This document shows, in pieces, positions 46,269 through 58,972 of a DNA stretch of 64,000 bases (the stretch's first letter is position 1; each line of letters starts with the position of its first letter). The stretch is from contig CM075104.1 in assembly GCA_037576195.1 (NCBI GenBank), positions 9,306,775-9,370,774 of the forward strand, in the 5' to 3' direction. The notes beneath the pieces are model-generated. The model had not been told where the DNA came from and did no database searches. It saw only the letters and a list, made by a program, of their open reading frames with translations. Made by a program: the position numbers and the translations under genes. The stretch comes from Phytoseiulus persimilis. Taxonomy: Eukaryota > Arthropoda > Arachnida > Mesostigmata > Phytoseiidae.

Positions 46269-47596
46269 AGTGAAACAATAGTTTCGGTGCTCGCTCCTCA
46301 ATCCTCATCCAGAGGTTGTATAACCATAGCAATCGTGAATGGTTCTGTTTTCAAAGTCGCGCAACGAACACAAGACCTCGAAGAGCCGAGCTTCATCGAA
46401 GCACAACCACCTCAGTGAATGAAGGGCGTGGGTGTGGAGGTTCGTTGTTGCCTTCTGATTTTCACTTCGGCATCATCAATCCCATCTTCTGCGGTGTCAT
46501 CGTTGTCATTTTTCTCGTCTGTCTCCCTTCGAGTGGTTTCGATGAGCCGTCCAACATTTCTGAAGCGACTTCTGATCTTCCAGGATTGACGATGGGATAC
46601 GTCAAATAACCACGAGGGGCGCAGCCAAATAGCACTTCGGATGCTCTTGGGCTGTCTTTGAAATATCCGTTGTTCGATGATTCAATTTCGTGGATTCACC
46701 CTGTGAAGGGCCAGACTCGTGCCTGAGAAAACGCTCAAGGCTGACATCTTCTTCCATCAAGAGACTCCTGTTCGAGCCCGTAAATAGCCATCCGTAGAAT
46801 CGGTGGCAGAATATCACATCGGGGCACCACCTCAATACGTATACCATGAACGATGCTGCTGGTACTAGACTGGATTTCAGCGGGCCCAGTTACGGCATCA
46901 CCGCGGAACTGAGCGACTAGATCTCTTCTCGAAAGACGCCTGAACGTCGATCGTGAGGACAGATGATCGACCGTGGGGATGATCCCTGGTCACTTGATCG
47001 TCCACTGTCTTCGCGCCACAGGCACGTATCCGTCAAAGTGGATCGGATTCCGCATGTGCTCCTCCCAAATGTTTCTATGGTCGACACGCTGGTCAACGGT
47101 GTCCACTGTTGACAGCATCGACGTGGCGGTGGCTACCCTTTGCAACTTTGTACGAAACTTTTCCGCAGACGCTTCCGAGACGCTTAGAGTCTTGCGATGC
47201 AAATCAAACAACTAGCGTGCCTGCACCGATTCGCAGCCCCGTGTCGGCCGCTGTTTGCTAGCTGAATAGGTGCCAATAGTAACGACCGCGGTACAGGATT
47301 GCGTGTCCGACTCCATGAAGGGAAAAATGAGCACTCTTTTCGTTCGAGTAGTGCATCACGTTCTTGTGTCGTTTTATAAATGAATTGTTGTAGCCAAAAA
47401 CTCGTCCGCTTCTTCTCAAAGTTGTTCTTCTTCTTGTGCCTTTGTCGAGCCACCATCAACTCGACAACTTCGACAAAGGCAGTGTCGGGCAACGCGATCG
47501 GGATCCGCGGCTGCGCTAGTTGCACCAATTGCTCGAAACTGAAGAGTTCCGAGTTGCTGCAACGTCAAAATTGATCTCCGTTGCATCATTGTAACA

Positions 47597-47706
47597 ATGT
47601 TGGCCGATCTAGTGATCTGGCTTCTCTCAGTGGCTCTAAGGTTGCCGATTGCAGGAGCTCAGATCGCGCTCAACCGAACTCCACTCTCAGATTTCGCCTC
47701 TCGCTC
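47597..47706 (+). CDS. Candidate first exon of a secreted protein
   Basis: An ATG at 47597-47599 opens MLADLVIWLLSVALRLPIAG, AQIALNRTPLSDFASRS and reaches a good donor (TCGCTC then GTAAGTCT) after 110 bp. The hydrophobic start with an AGA-Q boundary fits a signal peptide. Just downstream, 47736-47878 has an open frame EAISAKDTVDVAPYGSARSK ending LAAFLHELSRAR before another good donor (GCTAG, GTAAAG), but its phase does not match the first donor. So either another exon intervenes or one of the two is wrong. Confidence 0.3.
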
Positions 47707-50700
47707 GTAAGTCTAGCCTGCCCGTTGCTCGCCGCCGATAGTCCAGGAAGCGATTTCGGCGAAAGATACCGTGGACGTCGCACCGTACGGATCCGCCAGG
47801 TCCAAGCCGGGCAGTCAACCCTCCGAGGTCCGAGACAGGCATGTACTTTTAGCAGCGTTCCTGCATGAGTTATCCCGAGCTAGGTAAAGGCTCGTTCGCA
47901 CCCACCCGCATTGTGTCGTCGTTAATAAGCCCTTGGCTCCTCACCGCTCATCGCCCAGCCTGTGTCGTGGCTGGAGTCCGAGAACGGAAACGAAAACCAC
48001 GGCCGAGAAAGCGAGCATCGGGGGTTGAGACGAAAAAACAGCGATGATATGCTGTATCGAAGTCGCTACTCTTGCTCAGGATACACTGAGCCGATAATTC
48101 GGCGGCAGCGATGGCAGAATTGATGCCAGCAGGGCTGGTAGCGATGATTTTCGGATTGGGAAGTGCGACCGAGAGAATACACCCTCGCAAAAAGAATAAC
48201 TGGGATAACTACCCTAGATCGTAATCGCAACAGACGTTCGGTCACCGTCGCAGCTGGAGGAGGAAAGAAAAAGCAGAGAAATCAAGCGGAGGATCTGGAA
48301 TCACTTGATATAGCGTTGGCATGCTTTGCCGCAATATATAACTGTTGTTTCCACCGGCTTGTAGTGTTCGATAGTGGTGTTATCTATGGTGTCGACGTGT
48401 TCCTGCTCCGTCCGGAATCCTGACCGTGACGGAGACAGTGGACGTCGTCGCTGCCTCCATCGCCGCAGCCGAGAAGATGCTTCTAGTCAGCTGAGAATAC
48501 AGCAAGCCAAACGGGCACTCCACGGCTGTCCAAACGATATTCAAATTCCTCATGCCTGCTTGAGCTGAGAGACGTAGCGTAACGAACGGATCGAAGAAAC
48601 CCGATATCATTGTTGTCCGTGAAAATGTCGTGTCCGTCCACCTGCATTTCGATGCATCAACGATTATCTAATGGCATCACATCCGATGGGAGTGATCCCA
48701 GCAAAGATGCTCTGTGAGGAGTTCGCTGGATTCGTCTCCGGCGCCCAGGATGATGTCGATGTCACGGGCGAATCCGGTTTCGGTGCGGTCGCGGCGCTGC
48801 TAATTATCGCTCCGACGACAAAACGTCCGATCAGCTCGGAGCGTTGGTGGTCACTTGACCTGATGACAACAGTGGTCAAAGCGTCTGATCAGTTCAGTGG
48901 TAACAGGTGTTCCAACGGCAGGCTGGCTGACCGACCCTCCGTCCGATTCGACCCGGTGACACCGTATGCGCAGATTCTCGTGGCGTCAGGGACGACGAGT
49001 GAGAAGAATCGGCTAGACTCTTCCGATGCGGTAATAACCCAGATTTTTGACAGTTTTATGCTTCTGACCCTCCCTCTCGACGCCATGCCCTCGTCTTCGG
49101 GCGACTGATAAGGGTCTTACTCTGCGAGAATCGCATTGTAATCCTCTCCTAGCATCTTCTCTGCTGAATGCATGTCACACAACGTAAAATACGTCGATAT
49201 AATAACGTCTTCTTTTCCGCGTCGTCTCCGTGTGGCTCGTGCGCAATGAAAGGATAGTGTTCTGGCGGCGGCCGCAACTCACGATGGGCTTCGGAAAGAT
49301 CGCGGATCAGAAACTAGAGGAGTCAACGAGGCCGCCGGTGTTACGAATTCGCTGTTCTCTGAGTGGAAGTTTTCCCTATTTCGCGATACCATTACACGCA
49401 AAGCGTCGAGAACTACGGAGAAAGCTGAAATCCCGCAACAGGTTCTTCTAATGATGAGGGTGTTGGCCCATTTTCGTTGGCTGAACGACCGATCATCGGA
49501 GCGGCAACAATGAAGCCATGAGATTTTTTAATTCATGGTTACACGAAGCTGCAACGAAGTCTGTAATGCAAATTCTGCTGATCCGCAGGCACTCAATCAA
49601 GTGAACCCAGCCCTGCAGGTCCGCAGAGGAAACGAGTCAATCGCCTCCTATCGTCTCAGGCGACCGATGTTTCCCGCGGTCCCCGTTGGTTCCTGATTCT
49701 GACTCCACACAGAATATACGGCCGAGTGGCAATCGCGCATATTAGAGCGCAACTCGGGGGTTTGATCTCTGCTTCTGACGCTCGAGCCTTCTGCTCCCGG
49801 AGGTGATTCCTTAGGCCTCAGTCAGCCGGCCTAAGCTTCGCTTGTTGAGCTCTTGAGGAGGATTAGAGAGGGGCAGCTCTTGCGGAGTCACATCGATGCT
49901 CCCGCATCGGATGACAGACATCGCGTGGCACCAGATCAAGAAGAATGTTATTAAGCTCTCGGGAATACTGCTGGTTGCGATGGTTCCGCCGCTTTCCCGA
50001 ATAAAGTCGGTCCTGAAGCTCGGAAGCGAGCTGAAGAGTCCTTTCGACTGATATGGACCAGCCTCACGGTGTCTCAACCGGATTGCGACTCGAGCGCAAA
50101 AATCAGACCTGCGGATTGAGCTTATCCGCCCAACGCGAAATCGACTGACGGCAGCTCAACAATTAACGGCTCCACAGTGAGAGTGGTCAATATGGAAGAG
50201 CGTTCAGGACTCACTCCAAAGTTCCCATCTGTTCCAGCTCAATCGATCCCAGGTGTGGTCCCCGTAACAGTTTCATGATGTACATCTATTGCTTCAGTAT
50301 TTCATTCTTGGTCTGTTCTTTGTTTTGTTAGCGGTTGAGCACGCTCGGCTGAGAGGTCTGATCCTTCGAACGCTGTTTGAACTTGGCAGTAACCTGGCCG
50401 CCCGAGCCCAGCAAAGCCGCCAAGTGGTTTCGACTAGCGAGTGAATGAGTCAAACACTCGTCCAAGGCGCTGCTGATCTCAAAGATACAGACAAACGACA
50501 CCGACAGACGGACCAACTGACCGCGGTCAGGCACCAGTCGACATCGTCCGCGCGATTCGTTGGCTGAGTGTAGTTAATGTGAACCGTTCCGCACTTAGTC
50601 GAATGACGAGCCAGTTGAGACCCGACGGAATTTCTTACGACTGAATTCAAAACTTAGTTGTCAGCTCACTTGATGAAATGCCGGCCGGTGCGACGAGCTG

Positions 50701-52007
50701 TCGGTCGGTCGTCACTCGTCACTTAAGTCACCGCCTCCATTACTGACGAAGGTACTGCTCATGAAGACGCCCAAAGCAACATGGTCTTCGAACAATAGAG
50801 TCTCGGAGCGTTTACGAGAGATTGCACGAGTCATCGTCTGTTGCTTTGTTTTGCTCCCTGGCTTTTTTACATTAATGGAAAGACTTATAATCTACACGTT
50901 AGAGCCGCTGAATGTGAGCTGAAACTTTGCGGCATCCAGGGACGACTCTCCGCTTGACACCTTCGAATAGAGGAAACCTCAAACTATTGGTAGTCTTTCA
51001 CATGGATAACTTGGGAAGATGCACATCCTGATGATTCTTGTTGTCGAAAGTATGCGGGTTGAGCGGTCAGGATTTTCCCTGTGAACTCTGCTGCTGGAGC
51101 CTGCAGTCGCCACTCTGGAGTAGAATTCTGCGAGGGTCCGTCAGTAGGGAACGAAGTCGATGTGAGCCATTCCCCAGTCGCCTACCACGATAAAGTTTAT
51201 TCGAGAAGGGTAAAATGTTTGGGCGAAACTTCCAGGCATGAGCCATTCGTCACGCGAGAGGTGAAGACAAAGCAGAAATCCAGATCAAGTTCGGTAAGGT
51301 CAGGGCTCTATATAAACAGAAATCTGGCGGATACTATATTCAGAAGACGTGTCCAACATCTGGAATCGTAGCCGAGTCCAATGGGACCCGACCGAACCGG
51401 AGCGGCTCGTGTAGGAGCCATCTACCGCGTCGTGGTGACCGCGACACGACAGATTTACGTTCGCGATTCACGCGCGGAAGCTTTGACTCCGAATTCGACC
51501 TTTCAGACAACTTATTCCGCTAGCTCACTCGTCAACCGAATTCCACGGAGAATTCACGCGAGGAATTCCCATAAGATGCGATGAAGTTCAGAGGCGGACC
51601 AGAGAATAGCGGCCTCATGGTGACCGCGCAGAAGAACCGGACGGAAGCGCCTCAGCACAGCGTTACCAATGGCCAAGTTTTATCGAATGCAACAACTGAA
51701 TTGATTGGGAGAGCAGCAATCTCTGGTCCACGTGACACCGGGTTAGGACCAACCCTGTATCGATGCCGTGGGCCTGCTGATACTTTTTGCGGCATCTCAG
51801 GGAAAATGATTACCCTCTCACCACTGGCCTCGAAAAGCCTTCTTCTGAGCTTGTGATTTACCCGAAGGGCGAGCCGCATACGAATGAGTTGTGCCGTAAA
51901 GTTCCTTCCCTTCGATGCATGACAGAGTCCTGTTTAAGAAGTGGAGCGAGGAAGTCGGCAGGGGGCAATATTTCAGGAAGAAACAATTCCACGTAGCCTG
52001 CAGCTGT

Positions 52008-52160
52008 TCATTTATAAATGTGCTCGTCAGTAAACGAATGTGCCATATCTTTGGCCGGGACATCGTTTCGGCTCGCAGAGCGAACCGACTCGTCTTCGTA
52101 GCCAAACAGCAGGAGCAACACCACAATGATGGCCGAGATGATCAAGTCTGACCGCGCCAT
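52008..52160 (-). CDS. Candidate 50-residue secreted or membrane microprotein
   Basis: A complete frame from ATG (52158-52160) to a stop at 52008 reads MARSDLIISAIIVVLLLLFG, YEDESVRSASRNDVPAKDMA, HSFTDEHIYK. The hydrophobic core flanked by a positive start and an acidic continuation is typical of a signal peptide or signal anchor followed by a short mature peptide. It may be the first exon of a longer gene. The plus-strand mirror frame is also open. Not recognised. Confidence 0.35.
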   Translation of the reverse strand: MARSDLIISAIIVVLLLLFGYEDESVRSASRNDVPAKDMAHSFTDEHIYK

Positions 52161-53058
52161 CGTGGCGAATTCAACAAATGAAACGGAGAGACCGCATGTC
52201 GACTGCACATATATTTCCTCCACGTTCCAACGAGAACGCGCGATGCACGCAGATCTCGTTGGAAGCTTTGTGCGAGCCGGAACCTTTGATGAAACATAAA
52301 CTACAAATCACGAGCCATCATCAATCTGAGCTCGTCGAAGGCGACCTAGACCGGCCCTATCAACAGAATGACCTGTGGCGTGTTCGTCCGAAGGCGTGCA
52401 CAGCGTGCACGGAGCTTTAGCGAAGCCTTCGTTCACGACAGCGGCTTGCTAAAATCGACACAACGACGAATCAGGCGTAGTTCAAATGCATCCTATCGTA
52501 TCCGTGTATGAATCTAATGAGCTTTGCCCGAAAGTCATCGCCACTGGATGTTAACTTGTTAGCGCACCCACAGAGCATCTGTCAATCAATCAAACCGGGT
52601 GTCAGAAACGCGCCTAATATATGACGTGACGTTCGGATCAGTGCCCCACGAGGATGAAAAACCGCAGCACCGCGGTTGAATATCAACTGAACCCGCGATC
52701 CAGACTCCCTATCGCGTCATGGAGCGCCGCGGCAGCTTTCGTGAAACCCTTCTCGTTAGGTTCCTCATTATCTCCGCATAATAACAATAATCGTCTTATT
52801 ATTGTGATGGAACGCAATGATCCATCCCGGGATAGCTTTGGGAAACCGATGTATCAGGACATAAATTTATAGCTTCACGGTCCTAAACGATGGACGAAGC
52901 GGACGGTCTTCGTAACCCACCTTCGTCGTTATGATCAACGCGGACGGACCGTTGGACAGTCGGGCAAAAGGTAGCCGGTCATTCCGGTGAAAGTCTCTTG
53001 TCGTCTTTCTTCCCATCTTTTCATCTGTGTTTTTTATCCTTTCTCGTTTTCTGAACAG

Positions 53059-53317
53059 GAGCAGTTTGCAGTGCTGCTTCCCCATAGCTGCCTGGCAAGC
53101 AATCGTTGAGGAAGAACTTCGACGAGCCATCTATTCACGAGCGCCGGCAGCGCACTTCGAATTGGCCCAAGCAGTAGCAGCACAACAGTCGAGTGAAACG
53201 GAGAAGCAGCAGAAAAAGAACTCCGAGAAGAAGCAGAAGAATCAGCAAAGGTTTCCATGGCGAGAAATCGGTCACTTCAGACCGAAAGTAACGGACGCCG
53301 GAGGAAAAAACATCTGA
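53059..53317 (+). CDS. Terminal exon of an unknown plus-strand gene
   Basis: A strong acceptor (a long T-rich tract ending TTTTCTGAACAG) precedes an open frame CCFPIAAWQAIVEEELRRAI, YSRAPAAHFELAQAVAAQQS, a Lys/Gln/Glu-rich stretch EKQQKKNSEKKQKNQQRFPW and a stop at 53315-53317. The first base completes a codon from the previous exon. Ala/Glu helix followed by a basic disordered end suggests a nuclear or RNA-associated protein, which is inference only. The upstream exon was not identified. A further plus frame with a membrane-like run starts at 53336. Confidence 0.35.
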
Positions 53318-56300
53318 ATTGAATAGTAGCTGAAAATGAACAAGGGAAAAGGGGGCAACAGAGATATCCGAGGCTCGCGACAGGGAAACCGGGGGAAGAG
53401 GAAAGAAGAGCGAAACGGTACACGGTGGACGTTCCTTGACAGCCTGATGTTTGTCGCTGCAGCCAGTATTTGGGCGGATCCTAACACTGTGTGTGTTTGC
53501 GCCAGCATCTGTGATCTTCTTCTGGTGCGGCTCGTCTCAATGCTCCCTCTTGTCTTCGGCTTCTCTTTCGTCGGCGTCGTTATTGCGCTTTCTGGGTCCT
53601 GCCACCGAAGACCGCACCCCGGTTCGGCCGAGTTCCCCAAATAGAATACACTATGACACCGCTCTGTCGGAAATGCGGCCCGCGTGTGCGAAGAACGGGA
53701 ATAACAGAATTCATCATGCGACACTTCTGCCAGGTACAGGAATACCGAGAAGAAGCACATGTGGAGGCTGTGTGAAGGAGAATGCGACTTCATCCTTCCC
53801 GACCTGCGCCAGCTTCTCCCGGAACTGTCAACAGGACCACGTATACTCCCACTTCCGGTCCTGCGAATACCTCGTCTTTCAGCGGCGCTAAGGTTGCCGG
53901 TCCGATTGGCGTTACTCACGCACTCCCCAGACGAGCGTCTCGGTCACTGTTACCTCGCGGGAAGTTTTTGCGTTTCGGTAGATATGAGCGCCTCATCTGG
54001 ACTCTTGATTTCGTAGAAGAACCTTCAATCTGCCCGCCCCTGACCTTAGCGGTTGAGTGACTGTGAAGTTTGGCAGGGAATTCCAATTGATACCTCAGAT
54101 GACTTAGGTAGATCCGTGCGAGAAGACTGATGAGTGGAACTTCCAAAAGAGAGCGACGTAGTTAGCGCTCGTGATCTCCGGGTTCGGGGCTCGCTTCCTG
54201 CCCAGCGATAAAACACATCGGGACGATTCTAACTTCATGTATTCGAAAGAGAAGAAATGTCGGATCTCGGCTGAAGTCGCTTTCGGGAAATAGAAGAGTC
54301 TGCTCGGGAATTGCTCCGACCGAGAGGATCGCTTAAACTGCGGAAAGTGATGTAGCGACTCATCAATCAGGTTCTCCTTCATTGGCCCGCCATAATCCAG
54401 AACTCATCACTCTGATTCTATCTATGGCTTCGAATTGTGCTTTCGCTCGTAGATTGCGTCGCCGCCCCCAAGTCCGAGAGCCAGCAGGTTACCGGCCTGT
54501 CCGAAGAGATAATGGAGATGTAGAAGCCTGAATGCAAATTATTTCGGGGTGATCGAGCACGCGCCCACGCGCGAAAGCGCACGCAGGGAAAGTTTGACCA
54601 ACTTTTTCGATCGTCTCCGCTTCACCCAATCGGTCTATCTGAGCGCTCGTTTCTGTGAGGAGGTCCAGTGAGATGATATTTCCCGTTAACCCCGCGAAAA
54701 CAGCTTGATGAACAGGTGCGGGTGGTCTTCAGGGTAATTGAGCCCCATCGTTTCTTTCCTTCATTTACAGACAACAATGACCCAACGAATTTTGTTTCTC
54801 CCTTCGAACACCTCTTCGGGGATCGAATCTACCGACGTAGGCCTGAGAAACCCTGGTTCAAACAACACCTGAATTTGGAGCCGCTCACCCTCACGGTGAC
54901 GAAGAAAAACCGTCACCGGACGAGCTCGGACTAAATATCTCCTGTCTGAAAGCTCTCGATCCCTCGGAAAAATTGGCGGTTGGAGCTGCTGGCGGTTCAA
55001 GCTGGTTTCTTCTTTTCTTGCTGAACTGCTACATAAACGCAACGTCAACGAGTTGTCTCAGGATTTGTCGGGTCCCTTCCCACGTGCGAGATCATCTTCG
55101 ACCCATGATGGAGGGTAGCGTCGTCGAGATCAAGAGAAATACATGTAAAAAATTCAGCGATTTGGGGTTGCCATCACTCAAGTCGATCGACTCCGGAGCG
55201 CAGTCCTACGAACGGGGTTCCCCGAGCATTGTCCTCGATGTGATTTGGTCTAGAAAATATCACCATGATCGAATCTCATCAGCATTCATGTTCTAGTGGT
55301 TGAACGAAACGGCAATCTGTCGACTCGAGAGCCGGAACGGATGACTAGCTTCGTCAACACTCCTCGAGGGACGGATTTATGGAAACAAAGGACTAAATTT
55401 TGCATCAAAAATCTCATGTCTTCGCCAGGCATTACGCTGTGCGAAGTTATTTTGATGCTTTCTAGGGACAATACACATCCAAACAATTACGGATGCGTTG
55501 CCCCATGGTCCATTCTTCCGTTCGTTAAGTATACTCATGAATCATCGGTACGATTCCCAGGTACATGGCCCGTCTAGCCGTCGAATGACCCCGAAGGATT
55601 GCACGGCTTTTTGTTATCCGATTTTGTCTTATGATCTTCCGTTGGGAGGAAACGATTCACGCGGTTGCCGCGACCAACAGCTCCACCAAACGAAGACACT
55701 AGCGCGCGCATCTCTGATAGCGCCGAAACGGGATTGTCGTACAGCGCAACCCTCATTTTTGAAGTCTCACGACCTACTGGAAAAGAGGGAGACGGGTGGA
55801 GATTCCTCGGTGAGCTTCCGGAACTCGGAATTGATAGCGGGGCCTCCAAACTAGCTCCATCGGAACCAGAAGTATCGGTCCGCTTGTCGGGTTAACCAAT
55901 ATGCCGATCTATTCGATGCCGGGACAACCGCCGTCGTGTGCTTCCCGTGCTAGCTGATGAAAATGACGGGAATGTCGACGATGATTTCACTTTATGGCAG
56001 AAACTAGCGTTTCGTCGATTTAATTATCCCACTCCGGTAGATACGGCGGTGAAACCTGATAACCATAGTCGTTCGCGTATGATGAACGCAGGGGAAAGTC
56101 CTTCCTGGGCGACATAATTGAACAATTTTATGATCGTCAAGGAGTTCGGATGAGATCAGGTTTATGGGATCCACTGCCTCCATGGACTGAGCCAGCCATT
56201 CGACTGCTGACTCCATACTGATCGTTCAGTCTGCCCAAGTGGTTCTTTGTAACCGTTAATCCAAACATGATTCTCAGGTCATTGAGAGTATTCTGAGCTG

Positions 56301-56439
56301 AGTGGAGCTTCGACGCTGAATTCTCTATCCGAAGACCAGAGTATCATGCCACAAATGTCCGTGTTTAATTTTTTTCTATCAGATAAGGAAGGGTCTCCTG
56401 TTTGGGCTTGCTTTATCTAGAGGGCTGCTGCGCGAGATT

Positions 56440-56957
56440 TCACGGTACTTTGGCCCCGATCGAAGCCCCCAAAAGGTCGCTCATCTCTTGAATCTTCATT
56501 CGCTCATTCGAAGACTCGCTGTAGACGACGACATCGATGAAAACGGGAACACAAACTCGATAAAAAGTAGGGACATCGCGGCCGAAAGACTGACAAATGC
56601 AACGAGTCGAACAAATATCGCCCTTGTTTCAACACGAGGGCATTGACAAACCAGGAACAGTTCCCAGGTAGACTTTGTGACGAGCTTGTTAGGTTTCGCT
56701 GCTGCTGAAACGGGACCGCTTCTCCTTGCAAAGTTCTTCCACGCGTTTTCCGCAGCTGTCATAGCGGGAATGCCAATATGGCAGGGACTCCCATGAGTTT
56801 CGAATTCGATGCTCCAATTCACGATGACGGACTCAATGGAAGATTCGAGCGTTGAAGAATGTCTGATCGTGAACGGGTCTCGAGTTGGGAAAACTGGAAC
56901 CCTCATGAAAGCAGATTGGCGCATACCTATGAAAAGGGTTCGCGAATAGATGCCCAA
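56440..56957 (-). CDS. Candidate gene 3' end, two exons, unknown
   Basis: The exon from at most 56957 down to 56652 reads HIGIPAMTAAENAWKNFARR, KPNKLVTKSTWELFL and joins in phase, over a 62-bp intron (GTTTGT...TTTGTCAG), to 56440-56589: SFGRDVPTFYRVCVPVFIDV, VVYSESSNERMKIQEMSDLL, GASIGAKVP, stop TGA. Without splicing the first frame continues to another stop at 56496, so the model depends on that intron. A plus-strand mirror is partly open. Domain content not recognised; the 5' end is uncertain. Confidence 0.3.
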
Positions 56958-57435
56958 AGAGGTGGACGCTAATCAACGGCCACGAGAAAGGAAACTTCAT
57001 GGCACACCTTTTTATTCAAAAAGCTCCGTTACGAAGCTAACCGTTCCGAATGGCGGAGCGCTCCCAAGACGCGCTTTCTATTATGGCTGTGTGCGTACAA
57101 GAATGTATATTCATTTCCTCCCCGTTCCCCGGAACAGAGTGAAGAACGATTGGGATTCCCGATTGTTCTGAGCCGATCAAAGCATCCAAAACTGACCACC
57201 AAAACAGATATGGCGATGCATCAGAAATCGACCACAGTCCGGGTACCGCCCATAAATCCAGCAGCAGTCCAACAGGCGCCCGCTGAGGCAACCCAACAAA
57301 TAACGGCAACACGGCCGGATCTTTAATCAGGGAATATTTTACAAGGAAAGCCGTGGCGATCAACAACCCGAAGCTGAAGACCGGAACCGAGAGCACGAAG
57401 AGTGGAAGGAGCGGAACACGTCTTTCGTTGATGTT

Positions 57436-57706
57436 TTAATCAGCAAGCTCTGAGCCGGGCTGAAACTGAGCTCGAAACAGCTGCTCATCATCATACAGCT
57501 GGTTCGGAAGGATTTCAGAATTCATGATCTCCTGACAGATGCGGGAGACTTGGCTCAGCAGGAATCGAACTCCTTCGAACACAATGATCGCTGATCACAC
57601 TGAAAGAGATTCGACCGGGCCCGGACGCAGTGTCACCGAGCGAAATATGATGGGCTAAGTCCCCTTTTGCTTGCAAAATGATTTCCATCAGCTGTCTTGA
57701 GCTCAT
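57436..57706 (-). CDS. Complete 74-residue helical protein with a 46-bp intron
   Basis: Exon 1 (57637-57706) reads MSSRQLMEIILQAKGDLAHH and ends in phase 1 at GTGACAC; exon 2 (57436-57590) follows the acceptor GTGATCAG and reads IVFEGVRFLLSQVSRICQEI, MNSEILPNQLYDDEQLFRAQ, FQPGSELAD, stop TAA. The joined protein has an uninterrupted helical character and a polar acidic end, and start, splice phase and stop all agree. It resembles small subunits of multi-protein complexes, but I cannot name the family. After the TAA the same frame runs on through a membrane-like segment, probably a mirror of plus-strand sequence. Confidence 0.5.
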
Positions 57707-58063
57707 CGTCGCCGTCGCAAGCTCAATTCACAGCGTCGTCGTACGCAGTTACGAACGGAACTTGGCGGAGCTTCCGATTGCACGGACTTTCCAGACGAAC
57801 CCTTGCGTATCCGGTATTTACATTATCGACCGAATACCGCGGCAATGTTTCCCGAAAGCGTCGTGCGGAGCTCTCGAGCAAATCTTCAGCCGGCGAGTAT
57901 TGAACTTAGATACACCACAAGCGGAGGGGAGCACATCAAGCCGAGTATGGTTATCAATCTATCGATCTTGCCTTCTCCACTGGAAGCGCATCGTGGCGAC
58001 ATCCGTTTTGGACGGTTCTCGTCAACCGATATCGCGAAGAATTAGTCGCCGCTACGCCGAATC

Positions 58064-58249
58064 TTAAGCCACGAAAAATTGATCATCGAAAGAATTATTA
58101 TCAGTCCACGGAGTCATCGGAAATTCAGATTCGTTCAAGTCCGACAAGATATCATAGCTTCGATGAGGAGCCCAATCCATGACAGGCATCCGCTTACAAG
58201 ACTCTCCTGAACGCTTCTTTATCGTGCGATTGTGGAACACATGTGACAT
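58064..58249 (-). CDS. Candidate 61-residue ORF
   Basis: ATG (58247-58249) to TAA reads MSHVFHNRTIKKRSGESCKR, MPVMDWAPHRSYDILSDLNE, SEFPMTPWTDNNSFDDQFFV A. The second half is acidic and protein-like and may be a C-terminal exon, with the real acceptor somewhere in the first twenty codons. No domain recognised. Confidence 0.25.
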   Translation of the reverse strand: MSHVFHNRTIKKRSGESCKRMPVMDWAPHRSYDILSDLNESEFPMTPWTDNNSFDDQFFVA

Positions 58250-58672
58250 CGATTTGTGGAATCATATGGAGCTCTCGTGGAATAGCCTTGCTTAGAGCAC
58301 ATGTGGCCTCGGATCTCGACGGAGCCAAGCTTCAATGTCAATAGCAGTAATTTATAGATTCGTTTCGCGAACTCGGCCGAAGGTAAGGCAGCCGCTATTC
58401 ACATGACATCCGCAACCTAGTTAGCTGAACAGTCGGTGACTTTTGGCATTGGCCAAGTTCACCCTTATCACGAGAGAATCCGCGTTCCAAACGAGGCTTA
58501 ATTCCTAAATATTTCCTGCAATTCCCACCAAACGAGGAATGTCGTTGCACGCTCACGTTCATCTGAATGGAACTCGCTTTCTATTTCATTCTCCCATTTC
58601 TACTTTATGGCCAACTTTGGGAGGAGTCGGTCGCTGTGATGGCGTAAGGCTTATGTAAATTGTGTAAATAGA

Positions 58673-58972
58673 TTAGTCCGTTATCGTACCACCGCACGCT
58701 TCTGCCCGTGCGAAGAATGGTCCTAACACTCGAGATAAGTTTTGCCGAATCACCCCGACGGCGACTCCAGTGACAATAAAGGCGGCAAGGATGACGTCAA
58801 CAACAGGCGCCGTCTCTGCCAGTACAATGGCGCTGAGCACGCACTTGGTTCCCAGGCGCCCATGGCAAGTATATTTATTTAAAAAAAGGTCAGAATCGGT
58901 GCAAGTGTCGCTGTGTGAACGGTCGGGCGAGAAAAAAATAAACCGCAACGTACGGTAACAATACTGGACCAT
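58673..58972 (-). CDS. Candidate 99-residue membrane protein ORF
   Basis: A single-exon frame from ATG (58970-58972) to TAG. Its second half, CVLSAIVLAETAPVVDVILA then AFIVTGVAVGVIRQNL, gives one long or two short membrane helices, followed by SRVLGPFFARAEACGGTITD. The first half is polar and Cys-containing. A plus frame over the same bases encodes a Thr/Ser/Arg-rich mirror, so strand choice rests on the hydrophobic pattern only. Not recognised. Confidence 0.25.
   Translation of the reverse strand: MVQYCYRTLRFIFFSPDRSHSDTCTDSDLFLNKYTCHGRLGTKCVLSAIVLAETAPVVDVILAAFIVTGVAVGVIRQNLSRVLGPFFARAEACGGTITD

Noticed and set aside
55665..55895. Starch-binding (CBM20)-like segment WRFLGELPELG on the plus strand
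   Set aside because: Only a few residues fit and the expected aromatic binding residues are not visible; minus-strand frame is equally open.
57037..57396. Membrane-protein-like minus frame continuing in frame after the TAA at 57436 (LFVLSVPVFSFGLLIATAFL)
   Set aside because: It suggested stop-codon readthrough, but the plus-strand complement is an open Glu/Lys-rich frame, which produces a Leu/Phe-rich mirror; no further phase-consistent exon supports readthrough.
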